Below the pieces are notes generated by a model, which was given only the letters and a program-made list of their open reading frames with translations, made no database searches and was not told the origin of the DNA. This document shows positions 1-8,251 of a stretch of DNA of 64,000 nucleotides, piece by piece (position 1 is the first letter of the stretch; each line of letters starts with the position of its first letter). Made by a program: the position numbers and the translations under genes. Source of the DNA: Aedoeadaptatus coxii. GTDB taxonomy: Bacteria; Bacillota; Clostridia; Tissierellales; Peptoniphilaceae. The stretch is taken from assembly GCF_903819215.1 (NCBI RefSeq), contig NZ_CAIJCT010000016.1; one strand, given 5' to 3'.

Positions 1-351
1 GTAAACTTCGCCACAGGCCTCGCATTTAATCCCCTGATTTCGGCGGCCCTTGCGGTCAATATTATTGCGGGGATTACAGGTTCTTCTTCGGCGGGGATTA
101 CGATTTTCATGGACTCTATGAGCCAAAATTTCTTAAACATGGGCATCGAACCTCAACTTTTACACCGCGTCTGCGCTATTGCAGCCGGCGTTTTAGACTC
201 TCTGCCTCACGCAGGCCCTAATGTTACCTTCTTAATGGTAGCGGGTCTTTCCTTTAAAGAAGGCTACCCGGGCATTTTCATCGCCACCTGTATCGTACCG
301 TTCTTCGGTTTGATCACGGCGCTTTGCCTCGGTCTCATGGGCATTATTTAA
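1..351 (+). CDS. GntP-family permease, C-terminal part (partial)
   Basis: The reading frame is open from base 1 and ends at TAA 349-351, so the 5' part lies outside the window. The 116 visible residues contain hydrophobic segments and the Gly/Ser-rich ITGSSSAGI and SLPHAGPNVTFL motifs typical of the last membrane segments of GntP-type (gluconate/hydroxyacid:H+ or Na+) symporters. It lies 27 bases before a CoA-transferase gene with no terminator between, so it is probably the first known gene of the operon and may import the short hydroxy or unsaturated acid that the following enzymes activate. The substrate cannot be told from this fragment. Confidence 0.8.
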   Translation, partial: VNFATGLAFNPLISAALAVNIIAGITGSSSAGITIFMDSMSQNFLNMGIEPQLLHRVCAIAAGVLDSLPHAGPNVTFLMVAGLSFKEGYPGIFIATCIVPFFGLITALCLGLMGII

Positions 352-378
352 TCGTCTTGGAAACGGAAAGGATTGATT

Positions 379-1938
379 ATGAAACGTATTAATGCAAAAC
401 AAGCGGCGGAACTCGTCCAAGACGGGGATGGCCTGATTGTATCGGGATTTTTACTTCAAACCACACCTTCTGAAATTTTAACCGCCATTGGCGAACGCTT
501 TTTGGAAGAGGGAAGCCCGAAAAATTTAACGGTCCTTCAAGCAGCCGGCATCGGCAATAATAAAGACGAAGGGATTTATGAAATTTCCCATCCCGGCATG
601 ATTAAGCGTTATATCACCGGCCACTTTGCCAACAATCAACGGCTCATCGATCAAGCCAATGCCAACGAAGTGGAAGCGTACAATTTCCCTCAAGGGGTCG
701 TATCGAAAATGTACCGCAACATCGCCTCCGGTTTTAACGGCGACATTACAAAAGTCGGGCTGAAAACTTTCTGCGACCCTCGTTTGGAAGGCGGAAAAAT
801 TAATTCCGCCGCAAAAGAAGATTTAGTCGAACTTCTGGAAGTGGGCGGCGAAGAATTCCTTTATTACAAAGCGCCTCATATCGACGTGGCCATTATTCGC
901 GGTACCACCGCCGACGAGCAGGGCAATATTACCCTGGAAGAGGAAGCATCCGTCGTCGACGCCCGGGAAATCGCCATGGCGGCAAAGGCAAACGGCGGCA
1001 AGGTCATCGTTCAGGTAAAATACCTGGCCGATTCCAAATCCATTAATCGCAACGACGTCATTATCCCCGGCATTTTCGTGGATTACGTCGTCTTAAGCGA
1101 ACAGCCGGAAACGAAACATCGCCAAACGCCGGCAAACTTTTACGACCCGGCCATTGCAGGCCAACGCCGCGTCATAATGGAACAAAGTGCAAGCTTCCCC
1201 TTAAATGAACGGAAGGTTATCGCCCGACGCGCCGCCATGGAACTTCATCCGGGAGATGTTGTGAACCTGGGTATCGGCATTCCCGAAGTCGTCGGTATCG
1301 TCGCCAACGAAGAGGGCTTCGGCGACGAGATTATCCTGACGTTGGAAGACGGCATGATCGGCGGCATTCCCTTAGGCGGCGCCAACTTCGGTTCGGCGGT
1401 CAACGCCATGGTAGGCCTGCCTATGAATCAGCAATTTGACTTCTACAACGGCGGCGGATTGGACTGCGCCTTCTTGGGCTTCGCCGAAGTTAACAGCAAG
1501 GGCGACATTAATGTCAGCAAATTCGGCGATCGCATTGCCGGTTGTGGCGGCTTTATCGACATTTCCCAATCCACTGAGAATATTTATTTCTGCGGCACCC
1601 TTACGGCCGGCGGCTTAAAAGAACGTGTGGAAGACGGAAAACTCGTCATCGAGCAGGAAGGTAAGCGCAAAAAATTCTTAAAATCTTTGGATCAAATCAC
1701 TTACAGCGCCGATTACGGCTTGGAAAACGGACAAAACGTCACCTTTATTACCGACCGCTGCGTCATGAAGCCGTCGGAAAAAGGCCTCGTCATTACGGAA
1801 GTGGCGCCGGGCGTGGACATTCAAAAAGATATTATCGACCAAATGGAATTTGATCCCATCGTAGCCGACGACGTAAAGACCATGGATCTTTCCATTTTTG
1901 AGGACAAGCTTATGGATCTGAAAGGGCGATTTGCATGA
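379..1938 (+). CDS. Family I acyl-CoA:acetate/3-ketoacid CoA-transferase (fused subunits)
   Basis: This 519-residue protein would transfer CoA between acetyl-CoA (or another donor) and a short-chain carboxylic acid in the cytoplasm. The length fits single-chain enzymes of the YdiF/propionate CoA-transferase type, with alpha-like and beta-like halves fused. The expected catalytic glutamate is E323 in LEDGMIGGIP, followed by the glycine-rich GGANFGSAVN stretch. The start is the ATG at 379 because GGAAAGGA sits 6 bases upstream; an in-frame TTG at 373 falls right after that site. The next gene overlaps by 4 bases (ATGA), indicating translational coupling. A close paralog lies at 3291-4841. The acyl substrate is unknown; crotonate, 3-hydroxybutyrate and propionate are candidates. 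Confidence 0.88.
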   Translation: MKRINAKQAAELVQDGDGLIVSGFLLQTTPSEILTAIGERFLEEGSPKNLTVLQAAGIGNNKDEGIYEISHPGMIKRYITGHFANNQRLIDQANANEVEAYNFPQGVVSKMYRNIASGFNGDITKVGLKTFCDPRLEGGKINSAAKEDLVELLEVGGEEFLYYKAPHIDVAIIRGTTADEQGNITLEEEASVVDAREIAMAAKANGGKVIVQVKYLADSKSINRNDVIIPGIFVDYVVLSEQPETKHRQTPANFYDPAIAGQRRVIMEQSASFPLNERKVIARRAAMELHPGDVVNLGIGIPEVVGIVANEEGFGDEIILTLEDGMIGGIPLGGANFGSAVNAMVGLPMNQQFDFYNGGGLDCAFLGFAEVNSKGDINVSKFGDRIAGCGGFIDISQSTENIYFCGTLTAGGLKERVEDGKLVIEQEGKRKKFLKSLDQITYSADYGLENGQNVTFITDRCVMKPSEKGLVITEVAPGVDIQKDIIDQMEFDPIVADDVKTMDLSIFEDKLMDLKGRFA

Positions 1939-2693
1939 TCGATTTAAAAATCGAAGAGCGCATCGCTACTGTAATCTTTAATCGGCCGGAAGCGATGAAT
2001 GCTCTTGACAGCGATATGTTGGACGCTCTTAAAAACGCAATCAATCGCATTGAGAAAGAGGACATTCGTGTCGTCATCTTTACGGGATCGGGGAAGGCTT
2101 TTATCGCCGGCGCCGACACCAAGGAAATGGAGTATTTGCGGGGCATGGAAGTGGCATCTTTTTCCAAAAAAGGACAAGATCTCTTCCGCCGCATCGAAAC
2201 CATGAAGATTCCTACTATCGCCGCCATTAACGGCTACGCTTTCGGCGGCGGCATGGAATTCGCCCTGGCTTGCGATCTTCGCATCGCATCGGAAAAAGCG
2301 AAAATGGCATTTCCCGAAGTGACACTGGGCATTACCCCCGGATTTTCCGGAACCCAGCGTTTGCCCCGGGCTATCGGGCGAATGAACGCCATGTATATGC
2401 TGATGACGGGAGAGGTCATCGACGCTCACAAGGCAAAAGAATTCGGCCTCGTTCTCGAGGTTGTATCGTCGGAGGATGTTATGGATCGTGCCGTGGAACT
2501 GGCGAAATCCATTGCGAAAAATTCCAAGACCGCCGTCGGCATGGCAAAGGAAATGGTGGACCTAGGGCTGGACATGACATTGGATGGCGGAATCGCCCTC
2601 GAAAATGCCATGAACGCCACGATTTTCGGCACGCCGGATCAAATCGAGGGAATGGCGGCTTTTCGCGAAAAGCGCCGCGCCCATTTTGAATAG
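1935..2693 (+). CDS. Enoyl-CoA hydratase/isomerase (crotonase family)
   Basis: This 252-residue crotonase-fold protein would hydrate trans-2-enoyl-CoA to 3-hydroxyacyl-CoA. Both catalytic glutamates of true hydratases are present: E108 in GGGMEFALACD and E128 in FPEVTLG. The oxyanion-hole segments KAFIAGADTKEM and AFGGG and the GFSGTQRLPR motif are also intact. Length is standard for the family. The ATG overlaps the stop of the CoA-transferase (ATGA), and the MaoC gene follows after an AGGAGG site, so the three are one transcription unit. In this context it probably acts on the acyl-CoA made by the CoA-transferase, for example crotonyl-CoA. Isomerase activity cannot be excluded from sequence. 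Confidence 0.9.
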   Translation: MIDLKIEERIATVIFNRPEAMNALDSDMLDALKNAINRIEKEDIRVVIFTGSGKAFIAGADTKEMEYLRGMEVASFSKKGQDLFRRIETMKIPTIAAINGYAFGGGMEFALACDLRIASEKAKMAFPEVTLGITPGFSGTQRLPRAIGRMNAMYMLMTGEVIDAHKAKEFGLVLEVVSSEDVMDRAVELAKSIAKNSKTAVGMAKEMVDLGLDMTLDGGIALENAMNATIFGTPDQIEGMAAFREKRRAHFE

Positions 2694-2701
2694 GAGGAGC
2701 T

Positions 2702-3157
2702 ATGAGTTACGAACCTAAAGGACTATATTTAGAAGAATTTGAAGTCGGTAAAGTCTACATTTCACAAGGCAGAACCATTACCGAGGCGGACGTGGTCAAC
2801 TTCGCCGGCCTTTCCGGAGACTTCAATGTATTGCACACCAATGACGAATTTGCCAAAACCGGCCCCTTTAAAGAACGGGTCGCTCACGGCATGCTCGGCG
2901 CCTCGATTATGACGGGCCTTTCCAATATGCTCGGTATATTCGACGGCACCACCATCGCCTTTTTGGAACTCACCATTCGTTACAAGAGCCCTCTTCGCAT
3001 CGGCGATACAGTCCATTTGGAAGTGGAACCGGTAGAGGTGAAGCACTCGTCGAAACCGGGAAAAGGCATCGTCAATTTCGAAGCGCGCCTCGTCAATCAA
3101 GACGGCGTTTTGGTGACGGAATCGCCTTGGACGATTATGATGAAGGCGAAAGAATAG
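2702..3157 (+). CDS. MaoC-like hotdog-fold dehydratase ((R)-enoyl-CoA hydratase type)
   Basis: This 151-residue single hotdog-domain protein carries the (R)-specific enoyl-CoA hydratase signature: D40 and H45 in SGDFNVLHTN, then ERVAHGMLGASIMTGL. It is expected to interconvert enoyl-CoA and (R)-3-hydroxyacyl-CoA. Lying directly after an (S)-type crotonase, it could let the operon pass between the R and S 3-hydroxyacyl-CoA isomers through the shared enoyl-CoA. GAGGAG precedes the ATG closely. An intrinsic terminator follows at 3177. A non-catalytic or different hotdog role is possible but the Asp/His dyad argues for a hydratase. Confidence 0.87.
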   Translation: MSYEPKGLYLEEFEVGKVYISQGRTITEADVVNFAGLSGDFNVLHTNDEFAKTGPFKERVAHGMLGASIMTGLSNMLGIFDGTTIAFLELTIRYKSPLRIGDTVHLEVEPVEVKHSSKPGKGIVNFEARLVNQDGVLVTESPWTIMMKAKE

Positions 3158-3176
3158 CATATAGTTGGTCACAGCA

Positions 3177-3204
3177 GATGTCGGCATTGCCGGCATCTTT
3201 TTTT
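3177..3204 (+). terminator. Intrinsic terminator after the MaoC gene
   Basis: GATGTCGGC (3177-3185), ATT loop and GCCGGCATC (3189-3197) form a 9-bp stem with one G-U pair, followed by seven T. It ends the GntP/CoA-transferase/crotonase/MaoC unit. Confidence 0.85.
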
Positions 3205-3220
3205 GTCCGCGATTTGCGAA

Positions 3221-3248
3221 TTGACTTTTTCCCTCTATCCGTTAAACT
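3221..3248 (+). promoter_or_regulatory. Probable promoter of the second CoA-transferase gene
   Basis: TTGACT (3221-3226) and TAAACT (3243-3248) are 16 bases apart, upstream of the ATG at 3291. With the terminator at 3177 this makes the second CoA-transferase independently transcribed. The -10 box matches consensus at 4 of 6. Confidence 0.5.
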
Positions 3249-3290
3249 AAAAATGATTAAATATACAAAATGACACGGAGGGTCGGTTTT

Positions 3291-4841
3291 ATGAATAGAA
3301 TCACGGCGGCGGAAGCTGCACGACTTATTGAAGATGGCGACACTCTTGCCGTGAGCGGTTTTTTACTCGCCACGACGCCCAGCGCAATTTTGCGCGCCAT
3401 CGGTGAGCGATTTCTGAAAGAAGGCGCGCCGCGGAATATGACTCTTCTCCAGGCAGCTGGTACGGGAAACAACGGCGACGAGGGCATTATGGAAATTTCC
3501 CATCCGGGCATGGTGAAGCGCTACATGACCGGGCACTTTGCGCGAAACCGCAGATTGGAAGCTCAGGCGCTGGAGCACAGTATCGAGGCGTATAATTTTC
3601 CCCAAGGGGTTTTGTCGAAAATGTACAGGGCGCTTTCCGCCGGGCAAAAGGGCGTGCTCACCACTATCGGTCTCCATACTTTCTGCGATCCGCGCCGAGG
3701 CGGCGGAAAACTCACCGATATTACCACGGAAGATTTGGTGGAACTGACGGAAGTGGCAGGGGAAGAGTATTTATTTTATAAGGCGCCCTCCCTCGATGTG
3801 GCCATTATTCGCGGCACCACCGCCGATGAAAAGGGCAATATTACTATGGAGGAAGAATCCAATATGATCGACGCCCGTGAAATCGCCATGGCGGCGAAGG
3901 CTTGTGGCGGCAAGGTGATCGTTCAGGTAAAATACTTGGCAGATTCCAAATCCTTGGATCGAAACGACGTGGTGATTCCGGGAATTTTGGTAGATTACGT
4001 CGTTTTATGTGACGACCCCGAAAAGACCCATCGCCAAACGGTGGCGAATTACTACGACCCGGCCATTGCCGGCCACGTAAAGGTGTCGGCCGAGCCCGAA
4101 AGCCAATTTCCCTTAAACGAGCGAAAGATCATCGCCCGCCGCGCAGCCATGGAAATTCATCCGGGAGATGTGGTGAATTTAGGCTACGGCGTGCCCGAAG
4201 TAGTGGGCATCGTCGCCAACGAAGAGGGCATGGGCGAGGAGATTACCTTGACGCTGGAATGCGGCATTTTAGGCGGCATTCCCTTAGGGGGCGCGAACTT
4301 CGGATCGGCTCTGAATGCCGATGCCAATTTGCCTATGAACCAAATGTTTGATTTTTATAACGGCGGCGGTTTGGACTGCGCCTTCTTAGGTTTCGCCGAA
4401 GTGAACCCCATGGGCGACATTAATGTGAGCCATTTTGGCGGGCGCTTCGCCGGCTGCGGCGGCTTTATCGATATTTCCCAGCCCACGAATCGGGTGTTTT
4501 TCGTAGGCACCCTAACGGCAGGCGGTTTAAAAGAATCGGTGCAGGACGGAAAACTCGTCATCGAGCGGGAGGGAGCCCAAAAGAAATTTATCCCTTCCAT
4601 TGGGCAAACGACGTTTAACGCCGCCTACGGTTTAAAGAATGGGCAGGACATTACCTTTATCACCGATCGCTGCGTCATGAAGCCCACGGAAAAGGGGCTG
4701 ATGATTACAGAAATCGCACCGGGAATCGATCTTCAACGCGATATTTTGGATCAAATGGGCTTTACGCCCCTCGTAAGTGGGCATATGATCGAAATGGATC
4801 CCCGTATTTTTAAAGATGAGGTTATGAATTTAAGAGCATAA
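3291..4841 (+). CDS. Second family I CoA-transferase, paralog of 379-1938
   Basis: This 516-residue protein is visibly a close paralog of the 379-1938 product, with matching segments almost throughout, for example DVAIIRGTTADE and NFGSA. The catalytic glutamate is E323 in LECGILGGIP, at the same residue number. The start is the ATG at 3291, 9 bases after GGAGG (3277-3281); an ATG at 3270 lies before that site and is unlikely. It has its own promoter and terminator, so the organism can express the two enzymes differently. Differences near the active site (ECG here, EDG in the paralog) may reflect different acid preference, but this is inference. Confidence 0.88.
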   Translation: MNRITAAEAARLIEDGDTLAVSGFLLATTPSAILRAIGERFLKEGAPRNMTLLQAAGTGNNGDEGIMEISHPGMVKRYMTGHFARNRRLEAQALEHSIEAYNFPQGVLSKMYRALSAGQKGVLTTIGLHTFCDPRRGGGKLTDITTEDLVELTEVAGEEYLFYKAPSLDVAIIRGTTADEKGNITMEEESNMIDAREIAMAAKACGGKVIVQVKYLADSKSLDRNDVVIPGILVDYVVLCDDPEKTHRQTVANYYDPAIAGHVKVSAEPESQFPLNERKIIARRAAMEIHPGDVVNLGYGVPEVVGIVANEEGMGEEITLTLECGILGGIPLGGANFGSALNADANLPMNQMFDFYNGGGLDCAFLGFAEVNPMGDINVSHFGGRFAGCGGFIDISQPTNRVFFVGTLTAGGLKESVQDGKLVIEREGAQKKFIPSIGQTTFNAAYGLKNGQDITFITDRCVMKPTEKGLMITEIAPGIDLQRDILDQMGFTPLVSGHMIEMDPRIFKDEVMNLRA

Positions 4842-4865
4842 AAAGAGATCCCTTGAGAGGATCTC
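4841..4865 (-). terminator. Minus-strand terminator for the DUF438 gene
   Basis: GAGATCC (4845-4851) pairs with GGATCTC (4859-4865). Read on the minus strand the hairpin is followed by a run of T (A-run 4841-4844 on the plus strand), so it terminates the leftward gene at 4895-6241. Confidence 0.65.
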
Positions 4866-4873
4866 TTGTGGCA

Positions 4874-4896
4874 AGCAGGCGTCGGCCTGCTTTTTT
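4874..4896 (+). terminator. Plus-strand terminator for the second CoA-transferase
   Basis: AGCAGGC (4874-4880), GTCG loop and GCCTGCT (4885-4891) are followed by T up to 4896. The T-run overlaps the stop codon of the convergent minus-strand gene. Confidence 0.8.
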
Positions 4897-6241
4897 AATT
4901 TTTATAATCGCTAATATCTTCGACGGTTTCCAAAGTGCCAATGTACTCGCCATCGTCATAGACGGCAAGGTATTTTACCAAAATATCCCGATTTTTAATT
5001 TTTCGGCACATGACGAGTCGATCCCGCTTCTTGTTTTTAAAATCGTCGAGAAGATTTTTTACAATGGGAACAATTTTGGGAGGATGGCAGGATGCGACAT
5101 CGCGACCCAGACAGGATTTCGGCCGAGGAAAGATTTTATCGTCCCCTTCGGAATAGTAGCGGACGATGTCCTCTTTGTCGATAAAAGTAAGCTCCGCATC
5201 CAAGGTTCTAAAAATTTGCACGGCCTCTTTCGCCGTCAAAGACCCGGTTTCAAACTGCAATTTCCCGGCGTCGCTATCTGCGGTTTCCTTTTCCGGCACG
5301 TAATCTTTCCAGTCCGGACATTCGCCGATGAGATCCAAACCATATTCCGCCAGATCGCCGTAAATTTTATTCCATTCTTCGTCGGTAAAGTGATCTTTCA
5401 AAAGGGGGAAGAGGATATTTTCCTCTTTGTAAATCATTTCCTCCACACGGTTCAAGACGGCGATTAATTCTTCTTCCGTGTAGGTTTTTGTTTTCGCTAT
5501 ATGGCTAAGGGATTGACGTATTTCATCGTCTACCCCCCACATAACATCGCTCGGTCCGTTGATCTTATACTTTGTCTTTAAAAGAGGGTAAATCAACCCC
5601 GCTTTTTTCCCGTAGTGAGAACGAAGGGCGAGGAGCTTTTCCACGGCGGAAAGTTTATCTTCACTTTCCCTTACACATTTGACGAGTTCGCCGATTTTTT
5701 TATTTTCCAAGGCGATAATATACAAGGGATGGCCGACCTCATGTTCCAACTCTTTGCCGCTCCCATCTACAATGTCCTGATCGTGGAAAAGAGCGGAGTG
5801 AATGTCGCAGAGTTTTTGCACTTTTTCCAGGGGAACGCCACCTAAAATCAGGGATTGTTCCGCTTCGACGATTTCATTGGACGAAACATTTTGAAAGTTT
5901 TCCACAAAATCTTTTCGTACCTCGTCGAGATCCTCCCCTTGGCTGAGCCTTTGAATATAAGATTTCAAAAGCTCGAGGCGATCTTCTTTAGCTTCTTCTT
6001 TTTCCTCGTGTTTTGCAGGATCGACGACTTCAAAGCCCTCATCCTCCAATCGTTTCACGATGGATTTAAGGTCGATCGTTTTAATCTGAGCACCTTTTTT
6101 CAGAGAGACGATGTTTCCTACAGTGGAAAGGGCTACGGGATTGACGATTTCAGTGAAACCTAAATCCTTTAAAATGGGCTTCAATTCCGCGTATTGTTCG
6201 ACTAATTTGGCAACGGGTAAATCTAAATTAATAGTTTTCAT
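4895..6241 (-). CDS. DUF438/hemerythrin-like/PAS multidomain protein
   Basis: The protein has about 448 residues. Visible order: an N-terminal DUF1858-like segment (about 1-65), a charged linker, a DUF438-like helical region (about 85-155), a hemerythrin-like HHE helical bundle with conserved His/Glu (DIHSALFHDQD, HEVGHPL, EEMIYKEENILFPLLKDHF) around 165-300, and a C-terminal PAS-like domain containing FPRPKSCLGRDV. Proteins of this architecture (COG2461) are thought to be cytoplasmic sensors of oxygen, redox or nitric oxide through a di-iron or haem site; the exact role is unproven. ATG 6241 is chosen because AAGGAG ends 6 bases before it, while the ATG at 6247 touches that site. A 25-bp dyad over its -10 box suggests regulated expression. 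Confidence 0.82.
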   Translation of the reverse strand: MKTINLDLPVAKLVEQYAELKPILKDLGFTEIVNPVALSTVGNIVSLKKGAQIKTIDLKSIVKRLEDEGFEVVDPAKHEEKEEAKEDRLELLKSYIQRLSQGEDLDEVRKDFVENFQNVSSNEIVEAEQSLILGGVPLEKVQKLCDIHSALFHDQDIVDGSGKELEHEVGHPLYIIALENKKIGELVKCVRESEDKLSAVEKLLALRSHYGKKAGLIYPLLKTKYKINGPSDVMWGVDDEIRQSLSHIAKTKTYTEEELIAVLNRVEEMIYKEENILFPLLKDHFTDEEWNKIYGDLAEYGLDLIGECPDWKDYVPEKETADSDAGKLQFETGSLTAKEAVQIFRTLDAELTFIDKEDIVRYYSEGDDKIFPRPKSCLGRDVASCHPPKIVPIVKNLLDDFKNKKRDRLVMCRKIKNRDILVKYLAVYDDGEYIGTLETVEDISDYKN

Positions 6242-6256
6242 GTGCATCTCCTTTTT

Positions 6257-6281
6257 CTAATTGATATTATACATCAATTAG
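6257..6281 (-). promoter_or_regulatory. Palindromic operator over the -10 box of the DUF438 gene
   Basis: CTAATTGAT (6257-6265) and ATCAATTAG (6273-6281) are a perfect 9-bp inverted repeat separated by 7 bases. The spacer plus flank gives a perfect minus-strand TATAAT (6271 to 6266), so a bound dimeric regulator would block the promoter. The half-site TTGAT/ATCAA resembles FNR/CRP-type half-sites, but the gap is 7 rather than 4 bases. No clear -35 box was seen. Confidence 0.65.
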
Positions 6282-6316
6282 AAAAAATAAAAACAGCATT
6301 TCCAAATCAAAGGCGC

Positions 6317-6345
6317 AAAAAAGACTCGGGTGTATGCCCGAGCCT
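6317..6345 (-). terminator. Terminator of the acyl-CoA synthetase gene
   Basis: ACTCGGG (6324-6330) pairs with CCCGAGC (6337-6343); on the minus strand the stem is followed by six T (plus-strand A 6317-6322). Confidence 0.75.
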
Positions 6346-6363
6346 TTTTCGGTTGAAAGATAA

Positions 6364-7875
6364 TTAGCCTAAGTGTTGTTTCATCCAACAGAGCAGCGCT
6401 TTGTCGTCGATTTTGCCCGTTCCGTTGGCGGGAAGGGCGTGGTGAATGATGATGTATTTCGGCATTTTGTAGCGTACGAGTCTTTCCGCCAAGTGTTCGC
6501 GAATGGCTTCTTCCGCTTCCTTTGGATCTCTGTCGTCGGTAAGGGATACGTTTAGGCAAACTTCTTCGCCCATCATAGGATCTTTTTGAGCTAAAGCCCG
6601 CGCCTGTTCTACATAATCCAGTTCTTTTACGACATTTTCGATTTCCAGGGCGGATATATTTTCGCCGCCGCGAATAATAATATCTTTCGTGCGGCCGGAA
6701 ATAAAGAGGTGGCCTTTTTCATCTACCAAGCCGATGTCGCCGGTGCAGAGCCAATCTTTTTCCGTGTAAGTATTTTTTCCGTTAATATAACCCCGCATCA
6801 CATTTTTTCCCCGCACGACGATGTTGCCGGCTTTTCCTACGGGAAGCGGCTTGAGGTCGTCGTCGACGATGGCGATTTCGCAGTCGTCGATAACCGTGCC
6901 GACACTTACCGACGCGATGTCGTCATCTTCGTCGGGGCGCACCACCGTAATGGCGGGAGAAGTTTCCGTTTGGCCGTAGGATTGAATCAGGTAGTTGATG
7001 CCGAAATTTTTCTTAATGGCCATGTATTCCCGCGAGGTAAGGGGGGAACCTGCAATAATGCCGGAGCGTAGAGACGAAAGATCGTAGTGGCTGAGATCGT
7101 TGTGGCGCATGGCGACGAGGTAAAGGGCGGGCACACCGTTAAAGACCGTAATGTGGTATTGGGCGATGCTGGCCAGTAAATGGGAAGATTTCGTGCTGTC
7201 CAAAATCGTAAGCTTTGCGCCCGCCATTAAGGCGCAAAGCGTGGTGGCGGATAGACCGAAACAGTGGAAGAGGGGCACGCTCAACAAGAAATTATCCCCG
7301 TCATTCCAGCCGGTAATCTCGGAAACTTTCGCGGCGTTGTGCAAAAGATTAATGTGGGTGAGCTGTACGCCTTTGGGGACGCCTGTGGTTCCGGAGGTTA
7401 AGAGAATACAGGCAACATCTTCCGGCTGATTGTGAATTTTAAGGGTGAGCAAATGGGAATATTGGTATCCGCGGTTGGTATAGAGTATGGTGTAATCTTT
7501 TGAAATCTTGTGGATGTTTTTAATTTGCTGAGCATAATCGTGAAATTCGTTAGTGACCACGTATTTGGCGCCGACGATGTTCATGATCTGTGCGATTTCC
7601 GCCGTCGTGTACGAGGGGTTGACGGGAACGGTAACGGCGCCGAGCATTTGCAAGCCGAAAAAGGCAAAGAGCCAATCGGCGGAATTTTTGCCCATGATCA
7701 AAACGTGATCTCCCCGCTTTACGCCGCTTGTTGCAAAATAGGCGGCGAAGGAAAGAGAAATATTATGTAGATCCTCGTAAGTATAGGATTTATTTTTGTG
7801 AATAATGGCGACATTTTGCGGGTGCTTCTTTTTCCACTCAAAAGGCATGCAACCGATCGTCTTATAATAGTCCAT
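6364..7875 (-). CDS. Acyl-CoA synthetase (class I adenylate-forming AMP-dependent ligase)
   Basis: This 503-residue enzyme would activate a carboxylic acid with ATP and CoA to acyl-CoA, AMP and PPi. Family motifs are in order: the phosphate-binding LLTSGTTGVPKGVQL, the YGQTETSP aromatic motif, CTGDIG, SGRTKDIIIRGGENIS hinge, and the catalytic C-terminal lysine in NGTGKIDDKAL. The ATG at 7875 is used because GGGAGG precedes it by about 4 bases; the frame stays open upstream but lacks a ribosome site. It is divergent from gntR and shares its operator type, so it may supply or recycle the CoA ester used by the hadA cluster, for example priming HadA with isocaproyl-CoA. Substrate is inferred from context only. 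Confidence 0.87.
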   Translation of the reverse strand: MDYYKTIGCMPFEWKKKHPQNVAIIHKNKSYTYEDLHNISLSFAAYFATSGVKRGDHVLIMGKNSADWLFAFFGLQMLGAVTVPVNPSYTTAEIAQIMNIVGAKYVVTNEFHDYAQQIKNIHKISKDYTILYTNRGYQYSHLLTLKIHNQPEDVACILLTSGTTGVPKGVQLTHINLLHNAAKVSEITGWNDGDNFLLSVPLFHCFGLSATTLCALMAGAKLTILDSTKSSHLLASIAQYHITVFNGVPALYLVAMRHNDLSHYDLSSLRSGIIAGSPLTSREYMAIKKNFGINYLIQSYGQTETSPAITVVRPDEDDDIASVSVGTVIDDCEIAIVDDDLKPLPVGKAGNIVVRGKNVMRGYINGKNTYTEKDWLCTGDIGLVDEKGHLFISGRTKDIIIRGGENISALEIENVVKELDYVEQARALAQKDPMMGEEVCLNVSLTDDRDPKEAEEAIREHLAERLVRYKMPKYIIIHHALPANGTGKIDDKALLCWMKQHLG

Positions 7876-7936
7876 GAAACCTCCCAACATTGGAACGCAG
7901 AAACCATTTTCATTATGCTGCACATGGCGATAAGTA

Positions 7937-7948
7937 CTAGTATACAAG
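7937..7948 (-). promoter_or_regulatory. GntR-type operator box 1 (acyl-CoA synthetase promoter)
   Basis: CTAGTATACAAG is a near-perfect dyad around GTATAC (10 of 12 positions symmetric). On the minus strand it lies just downstream of TATAGT/TAAAGT -10-like boxes, upstream of the synthetase start. Near-identical copies occur at 8228 and 17313. The GTATAC core resembles operators of FCD-type GntR regulators such as UxuR/ExuR. Confidence 0.7.
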
Positions 7949-8200
7949 AACTACTTTACTATAAAATAAAAAAATATCAAGTAAAAATGTAAAAAAATAA
8001 ACGAGGAAATTTGCGAAAAAAAAGAAAATGAAATAAAATAATAACAAAACGAGGAAAAGCATTTCACAGATCAACCCGTGAAGGGGATTTTATTTTGAAA
8101 GATTAAAAATCCGAATAAATGGGAAATTTTAGGGATTATAAGGACATATATAAAGTATAACTTAAGAAAATCTTTGTTTGTTAATTTTTAGAAAATCTTC
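7949..8200. other. AT-rich intergenic stretch between synthetase and gntR promoters
   Basis: No gene is seen. The stretch is AT-rich and contains a weak stem, GGATTTTA (8085-8092) with TAAAAATCC (8104-8112), and a short TTCAC/GTGAA dyad near 8062-8082. Neither is followed by a T-run, and no function can be assigned. Confidence 0.4.
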
Positions 8201-8239
8201 TTGCAATTGTTTTTACGAAATAGTAGACTAGTACACAAG
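8201..8239 (+). promoter_or_regulatory. gntR promoter with overlapping operator box 2
   Basis: TTGCAA (8201-8206) and TAGACT (8224-8229) are 17 bases apart. The box CTAGTACACAAG (8228-8239) overlaps the last two bases of the -10 element and the start point. The same overlap geometry occurs at the acyl-CoA dehydrogenase promoter (17286-17324). This suggests autoregulation by the GntR protein encoded just downstream. Confidence 0.7.
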
Positions 8240-8251
8240 AAGGAGACGGGT

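Noticed and set aside
1372..2689. Antisense and out-of-frame reading frames over the first CoA-transferase and crotonase, including 1944-2429 on the minus strand
   Set aside because: They mirror a well-supported operon with ATGA coupling and conserved active sites; their sequences have shadow-type composition.
4853..6163. Plus-strand open frames (4853-5467, 5615-5845, 5855-6163) opposite the DUF438 gene
   Set aside because: They lack ribosome sites and family motifs; the minus-strand frame has clear domains, a start, a promoter and terminators.
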